64,000 nt of DNA from Unio delphinus (Eukaryota > Mollusca > Bivalvia > Unionida > Unionidae), in NCBI GenBank assembly GCA_029339505.1, contig JAQISU010001239.1, positions 11,693,501 to 11,757,500 of the forward strand, written 5' to 3'. Positions 32,801 through 45,274 of this stretch are shown piece after piece. Position 1 is the first letter of the stretch; each line of letters begins with the position of its first letter. The notes beneath the pieces are model-generated. The model did no database searches and was not told the origin of the DNA. It worked only from the letters and a program-made list of their open reading frames with translations. A program made the translations under genes and the position numbers.

Positions 32801-33030
32801 AGGATAAAAAAAATAACAGAGAATTTGATATTGATACTGAATTAATAATTACACTGAAACAACAACAAAATAATCACTGTGCGAGTTGCAATTGTATAAT
32901 GAGTTGGAGTTGGTCGGATAAAGACTCTCAACAATTTACCGTAGATAGAACGAGTAGCAGTATTGGTCATACCAGAGATAACGTGATGCTGACTTGTCTT
33001 GAATGCAACAGACGAAGAGGTGCTAGGTAA
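29815..33030 (+). pseudogene. DNA polymerase B - SF1 helicase - HNH fusion, copy 2 (broken)
   Basis: It is collinear with the intact copy 1 protein at 2-3334. The start ATG (29815) is visible here: MKFIIQEETGEWIIRDKF. Conserved pieces are the NCVA...HAW block, motif A SVDMVACYPG, GRRIIGKFTQGG, motif C ATDS, Walker A GCGGSGKTT, Walker B-like IIWDEI and GDHGQPPPF, plus TIHSSQGLTI and the HNH end FTVDRTSSS and CLECNRRRG. Breaks: TAG at 31462-31464, TGA at 31945-31947 (Trp in copy 1), a 4-base loss near 32495 and a one-base gain near 32780. The protein differs from copy 1 at many positions but keeps the key motifs, so divergence occurred before inactivation. Confidence 0.92.
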
Positions 33031-33969
33031 GACTACGCGGTGGTAATTGAGTATCCTCGGATATCACTTGTAGTTGTTGTCGAGTAAATCCTCGCTGAGG
33101 AGCAGTTGAATCCAATCTATAGATTGCTGGTCTACCCGTAGATCGTGTTATACTAGATATTTTATGTACGGTGAAGGTATTTATATGAACCAGGAGAGCT
33201 CGAAGGTGGCAAAAAAAGAGCTACTGATCCTATTTGGAGTGTCAACAGTGACATTTCCGAGAATTGGTTGTTTTGAAAAATCTTTTTGTGGTTTTTCAGG
33301 TATATACTTCTTTTTAATCGCGTTGTAAGGTTTCATGTTGATTGTTCGAGTAATCTCATTATTCAACGCGGTAGTCACAACTGGTAATCTCTTGACCCAT
33401 TCACGAGATCGTTTATCCTGGATGAATTCTTTCCCGGATTGATATCCAAATAACCGCTCAGCAAGTGTCCGATTAAACCGTTCAACAATTGCCTGATCGC
33501 GATGTAGTGCAGTATGCCCTCGTCTGATGGTGACATTATCATGCTTCACTGTTGATCGAACCGCACCCTGAAATTCCTTGCCAAGATCAACTTGTAATAG
33601 ATTTGGCCAGCGCAGAGGACCGCGTCGATAAATCCTTTTAAACGCAGAAGCAATTTCAGTTGATGATTTTGTTTTTAGCGGTTCTGCTTGTTTGTATCGA
33701 CTCGCAACATCAACTACAGTTAATGCGTATTTGTAACTACCATCATGTGGCAGAAATAATATATCAGCTTGATGAACTTCATTTGGAACGGTCATATCAA
33801 AATGCGAGTAGTTAATTTATTTAGGCGGCGGTAGATAAATTTGCCATATAGTCTGTTTAGATAACCAATTAGCCGCTGTAGTATATTTCACCTTCGCGGC
33901 GCTAGCGAGTTTACTGATTGCTTCTTTACCCCTCCAGTATCCTTTTGGAGAATAATAAATAGATTCCAT
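33023..33969 (-). pseudogene. rve integrase, copy 2 (broken, with micro-inversion)
   Basis: It is the same gene as 3327-4282. The N-terminus from MESIYYSPKGYW is followed by a TAA near 33817 (Gln in copy 1). The core then runs open with HQADILFLPHD, LLQVDLGKEF and QAIVERFNRT. A ~75-bp block at about 33171-33246 is in reverse orientation relative to copy 1, which destroys the C-terminal domain. The stop overlaps the polymerase 3' end by 8 bases, as in copy 1. Confidence 0.88.
33171..33246 (+). other. In-place micro-inversion within the integrase gene
   Basis: The plus strand here reads GAACCAGGAGAGCTCGAAGG and GAGCTACTGATCCTATTTGG, which is the minus-strand (coding) sequence of copy 1 at 3480-3540. 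Flanks on both sides are in normal orientation. Short inverted GTCACT/AGTGAC-like words border it. Confidence 0.8.
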
Positions 33970-33976
33970 GTTGTTA

Positions 33977-34475
33977 TTAATTACCGGCACCTAACATCAG
34001 TTTACCTTTCATCGCCGATTTTATTAACCATGAAGCCAATTTTTCTTTGAAGGGATTAATCAGTGATAGAATTCAATGCATGAATCAATTTCACATCTTC
34101 GAGATGACGTTGTTGTAAATCACCGCTCCGGTAAGCAATATCATGTACCCGACACTCCTCATCAATTGCATTTATCGGATTTTCTCCCGGGTTAGGATTA
34201 TCTTGACTATCAAGTCTGATATCTAATCGTGTTCCCGGTCCACAATAACTATATCCTGGAAGGTGTTTTTCACCTGGATACTTCGCCGTTGGTAACCCTG
34301 GAAGTTTAGCTAGCTTGACGGCGATATCACCACCGCTTTTTTTTTTACAAATCGAAATTTTTATCCCACATATATCACACTTACCAGCAACCGCTTCTCG
34401 GTTATTTTTTGTGGTAACATTTGTCAGGTCAATAGTCGGTGTACGCTTCTTACATTTCACACAATATAGATCCAT
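33977..34475 (-). pseudogene. Zinc-ribbon plus PLA2-like protein, copy 2 (one frameshift)
   Basis: One frame from MDLYCVKCKKRTP joins a zinc ribbon (Cys5, Cys8, Cys33, Cys36) to a PLA2 domain with YCGPGTRLD and the catalytic pair in HDIAY. This shows the two parts are one protein. A shift near 34052 diverts the last ~30 residues, whose equivalent (LASWLIKSAMKGKLMLGAG) continues in another frame to 33977. It lies 8 bases before the integrase start and is divergent from the ATPase. Confidence 0.82.
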
Positions 34476-34496
34476 AATATTATATTGTTATATCTA

Positions 34497-35156
34497 ATGG
34501 AAGTGATTGATTTTTCAGCGTTAAAGAAAAAACAACAAGTAAAACATCACGCTATATTACCAAACTATATCAGGATGATTATTATCGGACCGTCCGGAAG
34601 TGGTAAAACTCAGTTGCTGCTCACGATGATAATGAAATATATAACCTGGGACAAATTGTATTTAGTTGCCCCGAGCGTGGATGATCAGCATTGATATCAA
34701 GTGTTTAAAGATTATAATGAAACCGTTTCAGAAGCTTACGGCGGAAACGTTATTGAGTTTATCACAGATATTGACGAAGCGCCATCAGTGGAAGACTTGG
34801 ATATCGGAGTTAACAATCTTGCTGTGTACGACGATGTGATGTTGGAACAACAAAAAAAACCTGCCATGATATTTTCTCGAGGGCGCCATAAAAACACAGA
34901 CGTGATATATGTCACTCAACGTTAAACACAGATCCCGAAGGTCATCAGAGATAATTGTAATCTATTGCGTGTATTTAACGGAGCTGATACACACACACTA
35001 CGAAATATCTGGCAGACTTGGTGCGCCGATAAGTATTATAATCGATTTCAAAATTTCTTTAACGGTGCCAGAGCCACCCCACATGGATTTGTAACGATAA
35101 GTATACACGATCCTTGGACACGATATCGCGTCGGATTAGATCGTATTTATGGCTAA
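34497..35156 (+). pseudogene. Packaging ATPase, copy 2 (two stops)
   Basis: It is collinear with the intact ATPase at 4834-5496. Walker A GPSGSGKT and the acidic AVYDDVML segment are kept. In-frame TGA at 34692-34694 and TAA at 34923-34925 (Tyr in copy 1) end the frame early. Its 3' end nearly touches the right terminal repeat. Confidence 0.9.
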
Positions 35157-35158
35157 TT

Positions 35159-35322
35159 TTGTTAACCCGTTAGCAGCAGAGGGGCTGCAACGACATTGGC
35201 GTTGTTTTCGAGGAAGCCTCAGTTTACCAAATGGACACTTCTAATAAGTATTTACGAGTAAGCCTTGGATTGCCAAATTGACGCCTGTAAAAAGGGATGT
35301 CCGATTCGCCTCCTCTGCTGCT
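35159..35322 (-). repeat. Right terminal inverted repeat of copy 2
   Basis: It is the inverse of 21477-21643 with minor differences. The inner AGCAGCAGAGG is at 35172-35182 and the outer CCTCTGCTGCT at 35312-35322. It is followed by the GTAAC duplication. Confidence 0.93.
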
Positions 35323-35327
35323 GTAAC
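35323..35327. repeat. Target-site duplication GTAAC (right)
   Basis: Matches 21472-21476. Confidence 0.85.
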
Positions 35328-35394
35328 AGCCTGAATCGTATTTTTTTCAACTAAATAAGTAATCACGAACTGAAAAAAGAACAAAATAATTTCA

Positions 35395-36175
35395 TTCGCT
35401 TTTACTTAGGTTGTATGCCTTTAAAGAACTCTGTGAATTCGGAAGGAAGTCAGATGGAAAGCCCTAGGAGAACACTACACTGAAGATGTGCATATGCTAT
35501 ACTATAGTGGAGAGTTGGACAAGTCCATAAATGGAGTAGGTTTCCTTGTAAACAAAGCCATCAAGGGATCTCTGCTTAAATGCAACCCATATCTATCAGA
35601 ATCATCTCCATTAATTTGAAAACTTCCCCTTTTAACATCACAATTATTCAACAATATGATCCAACAACTGAATAAAGATGATGAAGAAAGAAAGAACCTT
35701 TACAACAAACTCCATTGTATTCTAAACGTGGTCAGTAATATAGACATCCTCATCATCGAAGGAGACTAGAATGCCAATGTTGGCAAAGATGCTCTAAAAG
35801 ACTGAGATGATCATTATGGACCTTCCTGAAATTACCTTACCAATGAAAGTGGGAGACAGCTGCTTGTGTTCGCCAGCTACAAGAACGTGGTACTAGCCAA
35901 CACCCTGGGCCAATATAAATCTTCACGATGCTGGACATGGCACGCATAAAATGGAACCCATCATAAACATATCGATACATATTGGTTCAAAACATTTACG
36001 GATATGGCATCAACAGAGCATAAACAAGGATGTTCACAGGGTGCTGATGTTTGGAGTGATCACGACTTTGTGATTATGAACTTCCGAGTGAGGGTGAAGA
36101 ACATTAACAATCCAAAAAACATCAGGCTAAATTTCAACCTTGGTACCCAAATATAAAAATCTGGCCACCCAACTG
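35395..36175 (+). pseudogene. LINE APE-type endonuclease fragment (RTE-like), decayed
   Basis: Broken frames read LLIIEGD, ANVGKDALKD, ESGRQLLVFASYKNVVLANT and SSRCWTWHA, then GADVWSDHDFVIMNFRVR. These are the AP-endonuclease motifs (GD.N..VG and SDHD) of RTE-like LINEs often annotated as craniofacial development protein 2-like. There are many stops and no flanking ends. Confidence 0.7.
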
Positions 36176-36205
36176 AAGTTGGTGATACATTACAAGGTGT
36201 AGTGC

Positions 36206-36860
36206 ATTTCTGATGTGAAATCATGGATCACATGTAACAAGCTGCAGATATATAATGATAAAGCTAAGGCCATTCTGATCACAACACAAAGACTTTTTCT
36301 CAGTCACATCCATTATCTCAAGCAATACATATCAGCAACACCAACATTAAATTCAAACAGTCAATACGAAACAGATGTGTTACTCTGGACAGTGCTCTCA
36401 TATTCCACCATGTCATGATCCTATGCAAGACTGCATATCTTAGTTAAGACACATCAGCTCCATTCGTAATATCTTTCAGTTGATGCGTCTAAAGCACCTA
36501 TGTTCATTATTGCTTTCGAGACTGGACTATTGTAACTCAATTCATTATGTCTGGTTTGTCTCAATATCTACTCCAAAAGCTTCAAAACGTTCAAAACACA
36601 GCTGCTCGGATCATCTTTAGAGTACCTCGATCAGAGCACACCTCACCGCTGATCTGTACCCTACATTTGCTATCCATTCAATCCAGAATCAAACACAGAA
36701 AATGTGTCCTCTTCTGACAATTGTACACTAATTCTCACTATGAAAACGAAGCAATATGTACAACGTTCTTTTGCATACCAGGGGACAGCAACGTGGAACG
36801 AATTGCCCACTGATCTGAGACACAAAAACACAGTGTTCCCATTCATCATCATTTTCAGTC
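36206..36860 (+). pseudogene. CR1/L2-type LINE reverse transcriptase C-terminus, decayed
   Basis: Broken frames read DVKSWITCNKLQIYNDKAKA, later KLQNVQNTAARIIFRVPRS, and near the end RSFAYQGTATWNELPTDLR. This is the classic 3' end of CR1/L2/Jockey-like ORF2. It directly follows the RTE-like fragment, so this is a nested or stacked insertion. Confidence 0.7.
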
Positions 36861-38370
36861 TCTTGACCTAGTGTGGTCTTTGAGGCCCTGTGCTGCTGAA
36901 CATCTGACCAGTTCCCTCCACTTGACTCGATCATGTGCCAATGCCTGTGTCTCTGCAAAACTTTTCCTGGTCCATTCTGTGATGTCACTCCAATTTTTCC
37001 TCTACTACCACCTTGGACACTACCTTGCAGTACTGTTGTGGATAGACTGTTGGCTCTAGTGACATGGCAGTACCATTTCAGCTTTCTCTTTTGACAATGG
37101 TGAAAAGGTCTTCATAATGGCCTACTTTGTGCCTGATGGTGTTGCGCACTTCTTCATTTGTGATGTGGTCCATGTAAGAGATGCCAAGGATGGTTCTGTA
37201 GCATCTCATTTCAAGTGCCTGAATTCTTCTTTGTAATTATGCTGTCAGGGTGCTCTCAATAGTCTGAATTTAGTTTTCAGACAGATGTTCTTGTCTCTCC
37301 AGATGGGTCTTACCTTTGACATAGATGCCGTTGTTTGTGCTGCTCGTGACAAAATGTCTGCTCTTGATCCATCTTTCGTGATTATGGAACCAAGATATTT
37401 GAATTAACCCACTGTTTCCAGTTCCTGTCCTCTGACTTTAATCTTGGTTGAGACTTGTGTGCCACTATTTGTCATCAGCTTTGTCTTTTCGGCGTTTATC
37501 TCCATGTCAAATCTTGAAGATGTTTCATCCAGGTTCTTCACTAAGGTGACAAGCTCATCCTCACTGCCTGCCAGCCCATCAATGTCGTCTGCAAATCGTA
37601 GGTTGGTGATGTTACGCCCTCTAATGCTGACTGTTCCAAAGTGATTTTCCAGGGCTTTGCTCATGATGCGCTCTAAGTAGATGTTGAAAAGCGTAAGTGA
37701 CAGGAGACAGCCTTGACGTACTCAGACTGTTGTCTTGAACCAGTCTACCCACAGAACCTTAACCAATTACTGCACTGGTAGCCTAGGCTTATAGCTGCTT
37801 GCTGGTATTGATCAACGTTTGACCCATGTTGTACTTCTTCATTGTGGCCCACAATGTCTCATGCCACACACTGCAAAAGCCTTTTTGAAATCTATGAACA
37901 CATGTTCAATGTCTTGTTGATGTTGTGAGTACTTTTCACACAGAACTCTAAGATTGAATATTTGTTCTGTTGTGCTTCTTCCACTCCATAACCCTGCCTG
38001 TTCGTCAGCGATTATTTCTTATGCATGTGGGTTCAGTCTTTTCAAGATGATCTTCAGCATCACCTTACTAGCATGGCTGATCAAAATGATAGTTCTGTAT
38101 TTTTGGCACAGCTGGAGATTGCCTTTTTGGGAGAGTGTTACGATAAGTGGCTTGGTCCACTATGTTGGCCATTTGCATGTCTGCCAGATCTTGTTGCATA
38201 TTTTTGTTAGTAGCTCTATCACTGATTCCCCACCATTCTAGATAAGTTCAGCTGGGATGTTGTGTACTCCAACTGTCTTCCCATTCTTCAGTGCTCTTAT
38301 TGCTGACTCCACCTCTTCTTTGACAATGGGGAAATCATCATCATTTGTGGAGTTTTTGTGTGAAGAGAAC
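36861..38370 (-). pseudogene. RTE-like LINE reverse transcriptase, decayed
   Basis: On the minus strand, pieces from 38360 downward read NIPAELI, GESVIELLTKICNKIWQT and SHASKVMLKIILKRLNPHA. The catalytic region NITNLRFADDIDGLAGSEDE and EINAEKTKLMTNSGTQV lies at 37404-37664. Later coding of the C-terminal connection domain follows down to about 36870. Stops and indels are frequent. Confidence 0.78.
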
Positions 38371-41300
38371 AGTACAAATCATTAGAATGAATTGATCAGC
38401 TTTACTTTCTGAATACTGGTAATATGGTTGCAATGTATCAAATAACGTGCACAATGACTTCTTTGATCCAATCAAAATTGTTATTGAATATAAAAATGGG
38501 TGTGTATGTGCATATGTACACAACAAACATACAAACATACACATTATATATACAATCTGAAAACTGACAAAAATGAAAATTTTGTTTAATACTTACGTAA
38601 TTGCTTTTGACTCTTTGTCAAGGACAATAACAGAGACCAACAAGGTATACAATGAAAACAGTTATGCATATTTAATTTGTATTATTTGTTGGCTTTTCTT
38701 AATATATTAATATATTTGTAATTTGTAAAATTGACCTTAGTCTAAAATCAATTCATAGTGTAACTGACAGTAGACACTGATTTCATAAACAACATAATAC
38801 ATAGCTAATATTTCTCTGTGAGCAGTGATTAAAAATCAGGATCATTATTAATGGAGGTAAAGATGTTTGTCTTTTTCTGAGTGTTGGGTGTTGGTATTCA
38901 CTCTTGGAAAAACCTCGAGTACCTGCTTTGCTATGTTCTTTATCATAAAAGACCTTATCTTACTGACAATTTAGAATGTTCCAGAAATGAACATATGACC
39001 ATCATACTTGAGAAAGTACTCATTCTTGCTTTCACATCTTGAAGCAGAATCAATCTTATTGTTGTGTTCAGTTTTTCATTTGGGTAAATTGTCTTAAAAT
39101 TATTACTCACTAAAAATACAAAGTACTTATCAATAATTTGGAATTACAGGGAATTCAGACAAGACCGTTTTTGGATTATATTCATTGTGGAACTGTAACA
39201 TCAAAATACCATTAGGACAGCATTTCACCTTACCATGTTCGAGACTACAGGCACATCAACACATTTAACATTGAAACGTATTCGAACATATTTGGAATAC
39301 CACTGGAATTCAATTAGAACTGCACATATTTGGACATGTGATAGAACTTGTATAACCTTTTGGGATGGATGTTAGTGACATTTTCACTTTGTTGTGTCAC
39401 AATGTGAAAGGGAGTTTGGTCGGCCAACAAAATCTTTCCCACAAGCTGAATAATGAAACTGATGGCATTATTCAAGCATGCTTTATTGTCAGTGACAAAA
39501 CTGTAAAGAACTCAAAAAGCAATATTCTGAGGGAGACTCTGTCAAGGAATATCTCAGTGCTGTCATGAAAGTACTCTCCCAAAAAATGTAAGGACAAAAA
39601 TTGTAAGGACTATGAACAAGTCTTTCTCACTAGACTGTGGTGAGATATATCAACAGAATGGCTGATGACATACATTTAATCCTAATTTGATGTACATGTA
39701 TTTTCGATTGCACTATCTGGGACATAGCACTACAGCTCTGCTAGCTGTTGCAGTCCATGTAGTCAATATGAATACAACTGTAAGGATGAAGTGATTGCTA
39801 TTTAACCAATGAAAAGTACTACAAAGGAAAAAGACATTTACTAGGAAGCAAAAAATAATTTTCATAAATTTGACATTGAATGGGAGAGGCTAGGCAGGAT
39901 ATCCATCAATGATTGGGTCAAGCTTAAGTGTTATTATTAAAATAAGATCTGAATTATCTGATATGAACACTGATAAAAAAAATCTCCATGCGTCACTGCA
40001 TTTTGCAACAACACAACTTGAGTACAAAATTGATGAATTTCACCCATGTCATTACCAAGATAGTTTTCTTCATACATTTCACTAAGCTGAAAGCAATGAA
40101 TCACAGTAAGTTTAAAGAATTTCTAAACGACTTTAAATCTGAAAATGAAGACCTGTTTTTTTTTACTACATAGTATGTTGGCTAAGTAAGGAGAAAATGA
40201 TGAAGGATGCTAGTTACTAATTGACCTCCTGTATTAAACCTATGCAAACACCATCATATTAAAAATTCAATAACTAAATTTCTGAATGCTGATGATCAAA
40301 CATATTTTGATCAGTATAGAAATCCTAAACATCTTTCTGACTCCATCTGATTTTCTCACAAGTTCAATTTTGTTCAGTGTTTTTTTTAGACCTTTTGTTT
40401 TCAATAAGCCCATAATTGAATACAAATATTCAGTCCAACTGCTGCTCTACTTGCGTCTGAAAAAACTAAATTGTCTAATGGAAATACCAGTATTTTTAAA
40501 TGTTGTGTTTGCATCATCATGTGGCCTGTATGGACATTTAAAATCTTATATCTGGCCCCAGCTCGTGAGTAACCTTCATATGCCTGATGTTTCAGATAAG
40601 ATGCTTCACAATTCATTTAATGACATTTCAACATGAATTTACTAATTACTTCTCGTCTCTAATGTTGCATGGCTTGGGTGTTATTGTTTTTTAAATCTGA
40701 GCATAACTACAATCAGGCCAGTGTGAGATGAAACAAAACCAGTAGTCTAATTTGGTTTGCTGCTTTGAAACTTTCACTTGTAGACCGATAAGTAATCATC
40801 TGTCATAAAACCTTATCTTGTAAAAAAAACTGTAAAACAGCATTGGTATTTACTGATCCATTCCCAAATCAAATGTGGGAGGGAGACAAAATTTTACCAT
40901 CAATACATGTATAAATGAGTAGACATGATTAGTGCTCTATAAGTGTTCTCTAAGTACAAAAAAGTGAAATATTGATAAATTATTACTGTGATAGTGGAAA
41001 TGTAAATAAGAAATGGCATCTTTTAAATGAAACTGGGAAAAAAACTATATGACTTCTGATAACAGATAGAAAATTATGGTGTTAGATGCTTTACTAGATG
41101 TTTTATTATCTTGAATTATATACGTAAATTTATATGATTGTACATGTCATACTCATATTTAAATAAAAGTATATCAAGATGTTTTATACACAATTGCCAG
41201 ATGTTTTAATGTGGTCTTTTTTCATGCAAAAACTGAGTCACTGAAAACTGAAAATGATTTCAAGTGAAACAAATGTAATGTAAGAACTTCTCGTTGACGG

Positions 41301-41612
41301 AGTTGGACCTCGTGAAGTGAAATAGCAATAAGGAGCATTTTAATTTTAGCGCATACACTGTCCAGCAAACAACATATTGGCAAGGACAACTCTCATTTAC
41401 CGTCATGAAAACCAAGATTTCACGTTCTAACTAGTTAGTTTTTACATTCCATTTTATGACACTTTTTCCTCAATGCTGAGAAAGTTCGTAAATATCTTTC
41501 AGGAAGTTTGAATAACAATATCCTCAAGTTTCTAATATGTGAAAAGATGAAGGTAATGGAACTTTCATCCTATGTATTTTAAACACAGACATTCAGTGTA
41601 CTTTTTTAACCA
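38371..41612. other. No gene seen
   Basis: AT-rich non-coding sequence. Short frames at 39365-39568 and 40286-40636 have no recognisable domain or splice context. Confidence 0.5.
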
Positions 41613-41641
41613 ATGTGTGTGTGTGTGTGTGTGTGTGTGTG
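41613..41641. repeat. (GT)n microsatellite
   Basis: About 14 GT units. Confidence 0.95.
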
Positions 41642-41902
41642 AAGGCTAACTCGACAATAGCTTGTTTAAAAATGTATTAAATGATCAAAGGAAACATTTT
41701 TTTTTTCGTTTAATAAAATATGATTTTCCAGTTTATAAATAGTAACTTATTTTCAAGTGTACAAAGCTTCATGTTTTGTGATGCATGCACTTTAGGACCA
41801 TAAAACACTAAATGAGTCTTCAACAATCAGCTAGCTGGAAGGTTGGCAGGTATAACAACATCATTTTGTATGCAAGTCTTGTTTAATGTTTGTATTTGAT
41901 GC

Positions 41903-42321
41903 CAAGCTGTTGATAATGATAGTATTTATTTAATATTTTCCAAGCTGTTGATAATGATAGTACTTATTTAATATTTTCCAAGCTGTTGATAATGATAGTA
42001 TTTATTTAATATTTTCCAAGCTGTTGATAATGATAGTAATTATTTAATATTTTCCAAGCTGTTGATAATGATAGTAATTATTTGATATTTTCCAAGCTAT
42101 TGATAATGATAGTATTTATTTAATATTTTCCAAGCTGTTGATAATGATAGTATTTATTTAATATTTTCCAAGCTTTTTATAAAGATAGTATTTATTTAAT
42201 ATTTTCCAAGCTGTTGATAATGATAGTATTTATTTAATATTTTCCAAGCTGTTGATAATGATAGTATTTATTTAATATTTTCCAAGCTATTGATAATGAT
42301 AGTATTTATTTAATATTTTCC
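41903..42321. repeat. 38-bp minisatellite, 11 units
   Basis: The unit begins CAAGCTGTTGATAATGATAG and ends TTTAATATTTTC. Units are exactly 38 bases apart (41903, 41941, 41979 and onward) with few substitutions. One unit carries AGCTTTTTATAAAGATAG instead. Confidence 0.97.
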
Positions 42322-45274
42322 AGTCGACAATGAACTTCACTCAGTAGTTTAGCTGCTTTTTGTTAAACCTTTGAGAGCCATCCATATAGGATGCAAATGT
42401 CCTTCATCAAAAAATGTTGACGGCATATTTTAAAACTCTTCATCATTTCTTATGAACAAACCTTATCGTTTTAGCTTATTTTCTCGCCGTATCTAATAAA
42501 CCTGTTAACTATAACATCTTGGCTGAATGAAATTTCTTAACTATTGTTACTTTTTTAAAAGATGTTTTCAATGACATCTTCATCTGTATCTCGAACAAAA
42601 GCAATCACAGTATATGACAAGTCAACCGTTTAGTTTGTGTTGATAGTTGTTTCAATATCGAAATATAACAATTTCAGGCATAATTTCCATCATATTGTAT
42701 ACACTGTAATACTTTGTATTGCTTAATTACTTTTCCAAGTGATTAAAGCATTCAAGACCTTTGTGAAAATAAACGTATGACTGGTTTATATTAACTTGAG
42801 CAAGTTTGAGAAAGATTTTATTCCCAAATACGGTATTCTCCTTCCTATTGACAAAATATTATCAACATGTCACCATGTCTTTATCATTTTTATATTGCGA
42901 ACAGATCAAATATATCAGTCTTCCATTGTCTCATACACAATGGCATGTATATCAAACTTATTTCAAATTTAGCATCCATTTTATCACAGTATTTATTATA
43001 CCAGTGAAGCATTCACGTATTGTAACATCAACATATTTTTTAGTTTAAGTTACTCATCCAGCTGAGTTAATCAATCAAAACAAGAACTTTCCATGAATTA
43101 TTCATATTTGTCACTGTTTTTAATTATGTATTCGATCTCATCAGATATTAATGTTTGTCAATTTTGCATTAATTTGATACGGTATAATGTCGATGATATT
43201 ATTAATATCTAGTTGATGATAGCTTTGAAATGAGTATCATAGTAAAATGTTCTCATCATCTTTTATGATATTCTCTCATCTGGTGAAGGCATATGTGACA
43301 ATCTAACAACCAGTATCAGTTAAACTGAATCTAATACTTTGAGTTTATTGCTAAAGATTAATGTATGTGTTGTTCAACCTTACTAAATAATAACCGTGGT
43401 CATTGTAGCCTTAACATTTGTATTAATTTTATTTCTGCTACCAAATTTTCTTTTGGTAATCTAATAATAATTTTTGACTATATTGTTGGCATCAAAGCTT
43501 GTACGTTTATATCTTGAAAATCCTCTGCCTTTCCTTCCTTTAACCTTTGATTTTTTCATGCCGTCACTCTGACTGTTATTTGGATTCAGCATACCCTGGT
43601 TTGCTTCGTTTTAATGATTTAATACGATTTTCATTTATACTTTATGGTATCTTTTTTGCATATGTTATCTTTGTTGATTGGATCCATAATAGCGAATATT
43701 TAATTACTTAGCGAAAATTGTTTCAATATATTACAATTTAACAAACTTTCAATATTTACAAACTGTTGTATTAAACATTCCAGCCATTTGTTCATTGTCA
43801 GCCTTAGATGTTGAACACTTTCTTATCCTGTGAATGATTACTATTACATTTTTTTCCATATTTAAAAAGTACAGATTTCTTCTTTTTGTGCATCCTGTAT
43901 ATTATATTCCATTCAGCCTTTTGTTTATTTACACATTATATCCTTCCCAATATCAAAGTCATGTGTGAGTTATGCTCATTGTACCTTTAGCAAGTTCACG
44001 CATTGTTTTCTCACAAGTTGTATTAATCGTCAACAATAATTATAGATGTATCAACAACCATTTACTTTCTAAACATTTAAGCAATATAATACTTTAAAAT
44101 GATAACCTTAATTACTCACACCGACGACCTACATAACCTATGATTGATATTAATAGCGTTCCGAAGTAACGTTTTATATGCACCTATTTCATTTTTAGTG
44201 TTTAGGTAATTTAATTTTAGTGCCTAAGTAACTTTTTAATGGCATCGAATATGGTTTACTTTCTTCCAACTTTACTGGCAATATGTATAAACAGTTACTT
44301 CATTATCCGTCTTCGTCAAGAGGAACTTGGAATCTCTCGTAGTATATCAAATTCAAACCTGCCAACCAGGTAAATGAATTTAACTCGCAGTCATGGAAAC
44401 CAATAAAACCTGCAATCACGCAAGAAGAAAGACAAAAGAAAACATTCAACTACGAGAGTTTTGCGAAGGAAAAACTTGCAAAAGCAGAAAAGAATTACGA
44501 GGGAAGAGGACTAATTTTTACATATACGATTTTAAACTGCAGAGATAAAATTGAAGTTCTTTCTCTAGCATCCAAGGTAAGATGTTAAGGAAACTTTCAA
44601 CACGTATATTTGATCAGATGGAATAAAACATGAAAGAAATGACTGTAGACAACAAACAAGTATTTAATGATACTTTAATAGGGAAATGACTGTTTTGCAT
44701 CACTTCACAAATCATTTTTTTTTCCTATTTGGTATCCACTACACTATTTAAGAACTTAAGATATGCTTAAAAGCTATACAAACTCAAGATGCGCATGGAT
44801 AATATATGCACAACAGCGGTCATGTGAATCCTTTGTTCGAAGAGTCGTTTCGTACAGGGATATCAACTCATGTTTTTAGTGCAATGTCGAATCATACAGC
44901 ATGCAATTGCATCCTTAAAATGGTGTAGGTGCACTTAAACCCAATTACTATAATGACACTTGAAACAAACAATATAATTTCGACAAAATTGCGGAAGAGA
45001 ATCAATCATGAGCAACGTTAGAAAATATTTTAATTGAGAGTTACAGCAGAAAAACTCTTGAATTTATTACAAAATATGCTCACCATAAAAAAATATTTTG
45101 AGATAATTCAATCGTTTCATTAGACACGACTATGCACTGTTTGACCATACGCTTTTTTCCTCTTGGTTTTAAGGTACTTGTAAAACTTATTTCCTACATA
45201 TCATGTAGAAGAAATTGGAGCTAAGTGCCGTTCATGAAGACACACCAACCTGAGCCTTTAAGGAACACGCGACC
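42322..45274. other. No gene seen
   Basis: AT-rich non-coding DNA. A Lys/Glu-rich short frame near 44395-44570 lacks convincing splice sites. Confidence 0.5.

Larger units (their letters stand above)
21477..35322 (+). mobile_element. Complete Polinton/Maverick-like (adintovirus-like) element, copy 2
   Basis: This 13.85-kb element is bounded by ~165-bp inverted terminal repeats that start AG and end CT, with a GTAAC target duplication. It carries the expected gene set: double-jelly-roll-type major capsid protein, penton-like minor capsid protein, adenain-like protease, packaging ATPase, rve integrase and a family B polymerase. It adds an SF1 helicase and HNH fused to the polymerase, an HNH gene, a zinc-finger gene and a zinc-ribbon PLA2. 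Most genes have stops or frameshifts, so the copy is a fossil. The core-protease reading frame, the HNH gene and two small genes remain open. Confidence 0.95.

Noticed and set aside
41903..42321. Possible CRISPR-like array of regular repeats
   Set aside because: Units are contiguous with no spacers, and the genome is eukaryotic.
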